From Siphonodentalium dalli (taxonomy: Eukaryota; Mollusca; Scaphopoda; Gadilida; Siphonodentaliidae), in contig CP136065.1 of assembly GCA_032622095.1 (NCBI GenBank), positions 219,582,151-219,646,150 of the forward strand: 64,000 nt of DNA. The letters are read 5' to 3'. Below are positions 60,961-64,000 of this stretch, piece by piece. Every line of letters starts with the position of its first letter. The stretch's first letter is position 1. A model generated the notes under the pieces. It saw only the letters and a list, made by a program, of their open reading frames with translations, was not told the DNA's origin and searched no databases. The translations under genes were made by a program, and so were the position numbers.

Positions 60961-61739
60961 CAGCATCTCTGATGCCACCTCTTGTTTTATTCATTAGTTC
61001 ATTAAGTTTTAAACATCTTATTTTTAAAATTCATTTGTTAGTGTCATTATTTCAATTAGAAAATTCCCAATTTACCCTGCTATGGTATGATTGGTATCTA
61101 TTTTTCCCAATTGCATGGACCCCGGACCCTTTCCCAAATATTCCCAAGATTATCCCTGTCAGATCCTCTAAAGTTGGCATACTATGGTTCTGGTATTGCC
61201 AAAGATTATTTTTGTGTCCAATGTGGGGAAGGTAGTGGTACATGGCGAAAGCTTCCCAAGGCAAAAAGACAGTCACTCCTACATGTTATTGCCAGGCCAT
61301 ATGATAAATAGAAACTTATATAGAAGAATATAAAATAAAGTGCCTTGCGAGTTCATTACAATATTATACTCAGATAAACTATATACATTGTATATATGTA
61401 TCTAAAATACATTAAGCTGTTATTACCTTGTGCGTTCAGAGAATTTATATAAAAAAAAATAAAAAAAAAAAGGTTTACCCCCCCTCCCTACCCTAATTTT
61501 TTGCCCTCCGTTACATTAAACGAAGGTACTATTTTATTTGGGTCAATTAACTAATATATGTGAAAAAGGCCTCCCATAACAGACTATTATATATAATAGG
61601 CGTCGACTAAGGGTCGTCGACTACGTAATACCCTAGTCGTTTCAACACTAGACTGAGCCAATATTAGTTTAATTCTTGAGAATTTTCTAGGCCTCAAATG
61701 TTTTATAGATATCTGACAGTTTTTATATTTTACTTTCAG

Positions 61740-61824
61740 AAATGCTATGAACAGAAACAGTACAAGAATGGGTTGAAATTTGCTAAGCAGATTTTGACAA
61801 CACCAAAATTTTCTGATCATGGAG
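61740..61824 (+). CDS. NAA15: NAA15 (NatA auxiliary subunit), exon 2
   Basis: The 85-bp exon encodes [20 protein letters not shown] and TPKFSDHG plus one base. It lies between acceptor TACTTTCAG and donor GGAG|GTAAGA, leaving phase 1. It continues exon 1 in frame: KRIL | [14 protein letters not shown] corresponds to the conserved KRILRCYEHKQYRNGLKF region, the first TPR of NAA15. The human sequence continues HGE after this point, consistent with the split codon here. The rest of the gene, expected total near 860 aa, lies beyond the window. Confidence 0.93.
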
Positions 61825-61980
61825 GTAAGAATTGTTGTGTCAATTTACGCTTTCATGTGGGTGAATGTGAAAATTTTGTTAAAGTTTGTAAAACCACTTT
61901 CACCAAAACACTGAAACTTTTACTTTTTGTTATTGCATGCTGACTTGAAACTTCCATCCTTTAGATATTAGTTGAGACTA

Positions 61981-62170
61981 GAGTAATGTCCTAAATAATC
62001 GACTCCTTAACCACAGCAGAATTTCGGAAATATGGCTTGTTGCCATTCATCGGAAAGCTCTCAGTGAGAGCTTTCCGATGAATGGCAACAAGCCATATTT
62101 CCGACTAAATCCTGAAAAATTACCCATAATTCTGCTGTGGTTAAGGAGTCGATTATTTAGGGCATTACTG
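61981..62170. mobile_element. Palindromic MITE with TA target duplication, copy 2
   Basis: A 190-bp palindrome between TA (61979-61980) and TA (62171-62172). Ends are GAGTAATGTCCTAAATAATC and its near complement; the core AAGCTCTCAGTGAGAGCTTT matches copy 1 at 2600-2800 closely, including ATGGCAACAAGCCATATTTC. It is in NAA15 intron 2. Confidence 0.8.
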
Positions 62171-62173
62171 TAC

Positions 62174-62194
62174 CTCTCTCTCTCTCTCTCTCTC
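62174..62194 (+). repeat. (CT)n microsatellite
   Basis: An uninterrupted run of about ten CT units directly after the MITE. Confidence 0.95.
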
Positions 62195-62221
62195 AAAGAT
62201 TGTTACAGTTATAATTAAAAT

Positions 62222-64000
62222 TAGACTTTCAAACAAGCTACTCGTTACAGAGACTGAAGGATTTCACCATCACTCACATTACTGCCGCTAGCCTATAAAC
62301 AAGCTACACGTTACAGATACAGAGACTAAAGGATTTCACCATCACTCACATTACTGCCGCTAGCCTATAAACAAGCTACACGTTACAGATACAGAGACTA
62401 AAGGATTTCACCATCACTCACATTACTGCCGCTAGCCTATAAACAAGCTACACGTTACAGATACAGAGACTAAAGGATTTCACCATCACTCACATTACTG
62501 CCGCTAGCCTATAAACACGTTACAGAGACTAAAGGATTTCACCATCACTCACATTACTGCCACTAGCCTATAAACAAGCTACACGTTGCAGAGACTAAAG
62601 GATTTCACCATCACTCACATTACTGCCGCTAGCCTATAAACAAGCTACACGTTGCAGAGACTAAAGGATTTCACCATCACTCACATTACTGCCGCTAGCC
62701 TATAAACAAGCTACTCGTTACAGATACAGAGACTAAAGGATTTCACCATCACTCACATTACTGCCGCTAGCCTATAAACAAGCTACACGTTACAGATACA
62801 GAGACTAAAGGATTTCACCATCACTCACATTACTGCCGCTAGCCTATAAACAAGCTACACGTTACAGATACAGAGACTGAAGGATTTCACCATCACTCAC
62901 ATTACTGCCGCTAGCCTATAAACAAGCTACTCGTTACAGATACAGAGACTAAAGGATTTCACCATCACTCACATTACTGCCGCTAGCCTATAAACACGTT
63001 ACAGAGACTAAAGGATTTCACCATCACTCACATTACTGCCGCTAGATATAAACAAGCTACACGTTGCAGAGACTAAAGGATTTCACCATCACTCACATTA
63101 CTGCCGCTAGCCTATAAACAAGCTACTCGTTACAGAGACTAAAGGATTTCACCATCACTCACATTACTGCCGCTAGCCTATAAACACGTTACAGAGACTA
63201 AAGGATTTCACCATCACTCACATTACTGCCGCTAGATATAAACAAGCTACACGTTGCAGAGACTAAAGGATTTCACCATCACTCACATTACTGCCGCTAG
63301 CCTATAAACAAGCTACACGTTGCAGAGACTAAAGGATTTCACCATCACTCACATTACTGCCGCTAGCCTATAAACAAGCTACACGTTACAGATACAGAGA
63401 CTAAAGGATTTCACCATCACTGACATTACTGCCGCTAGCCTATAAACAAGCTACACGTTACAGATACAGAGACTAAAGGATTTCACCATCACTGACATTA
63501 CTGCCGCTAGCCTATAAACAAGCTACACGTTACAGATACAGAGACTAAAGCATTTCACCATCACTCACATTACTGCCGCTAGCCTATAAACAAGCTACAC
63601 GTTGCAGAGACTAAAGGATTTCACCATCACTCACATTACTGCCGCTAGCCTATAAACAAGCTACACGTTACAGATACAGAGACTAAAGCATTTCACCATC
63701 ACTCACATTACTGCCGCTAGCCTATAAACAAGCTACACGTTGCAGAGACTAAAGGATTTCACCATCACTCACATTACTGCCGCTAGCCTATAAACAAGCT
63801 ACACGTTACAGAGACTAAAGGATTTCACCATCACTCACATTACTGCCGCTAGCCTATAAACAAGCTACACGTTACAGAGACTAAAGGATTTCACCATCAC
63901 TCACATTACTGCCGCTAGCCTATAAACAAGCTACACGTTACAGATACAGAGACTAAAGCATTTCACCATCACTCACATTACTGCCGCTAGCCTATAAACA
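62222..64000. repeat. Minisatellite of 59-72-bp units, continuing past the window
   Basis: At least 25 head-to-tail units contain AGAGACTAAAGGATTTCACC, ATCACTCACATTACTGCCGC and TAGCCTATAAACAAGCTACA. Units differ mainly by presence or absence of an extra CAGATA (72 versus 66 bp) and by loss of the AAGCTAC segment (short form). Substitutions are few, so the array is young or homogenised. It fills the visible part of NAA15 intron 2. Confidence 0.97.

Larger units (their letters stand above)
50214..61739 (+). other. NAA15 intron 1 (11,526 bp), packed with transposons
   Basis: The donor is GTAAAT at 50214 and the acceptor TACTTTCAG ending at 61739, both phase 0. The intron contains at least three hAT-type elements, two TA-flanked elements and a bivalve repeat with ~155-bp units, listed separately. 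Around 50630, GGCCAAAGAAAAAAAGTG resembles the end of the Harbinger-like MITE at 19971. No exon of another gene was seen. Confidence 0.85.

Overview
This is eukaryotic nuclear DNA: AT-rich, intron-containing and dense in transposons. The host is most likely a bivalve mollusc, possibly a scallop. Two genes encode clear animal proteins, and many dispersed repeats are of types I associate with bivalve genomes (a TTAGCTCACCTGAG-type repeat, a repeat with CTCGACTTATAG near its start, tRNA-derived SINEs). The species assignment is inference; I could not run a search.

Two conserved genes lie near the ends of the window and point away from each other. A RAB33-type small GTPase is complete on the minus strand: exon 1 at 4029-4304, exon 2 at 1487-1951, 246 aa, with all G motifs and a C-terminal CAC prenylation signal. 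NAA15, the ribosome-anchoring subunit of the NatA N-terminal acetyltransferase, starts on the plus strand. Its exon 1 is at 50157-50213 and its exon 2 at 61740-61824, separated by an 11.5 kb intron, and the gene runs past the window. From memory, RAB33B and NAA15 are also neighbours on human chromosome 4q31, so the pair may be ancient microsynteny.

The 46 kb between them is almost entirely mobile and repetitive DNA. In order it holds: a TTAA-flanked piggyBac-type element (5488-6985); bivalve dispersed repeats with internal tandem units (9.6-16 kb); a FLYWCH zinc-finger ORF (16.7-17.0 kb); a SINE with a 15-bp target duplication (17.3-17.6 kb); a 20-bp-TIR element (17.7-18.2 kb); a duplicated repeat block (19.5-21.3 and 31.6-32.3 kb), one copy of which carries a Harbinger-like insertion; duplicated exon-like segments (22.1-23.5 kb); and a 6.4 kb element with split direct repeats (24040-30411). 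Further right are an 8 kb inverted repeat around a satellite of ~202-bp monomers (36.7-44.7 kb), several perfect hairpins, a Helitron-like 3' end, and an array of short palindromes just upstream of NAA15.

Intron 1 of NAA15 holds a run of hAT-type and TA-flanked elements, several with intact TIRs and target duplications. A minisatellite of 59-72-bp units fills the start of NAA15 intron 2 and runs off the window.

The most unusual object is the split-direct-repeat element. Its A1 ... B1-A2 ... B2 layout is the signature of tyrosine-recombinase retrotransposons of the Ngaro/PAT type. Its repeats are near identical, which implies a young copy, yet no reverse transcriptase or recombinase ORF is visible inside it.
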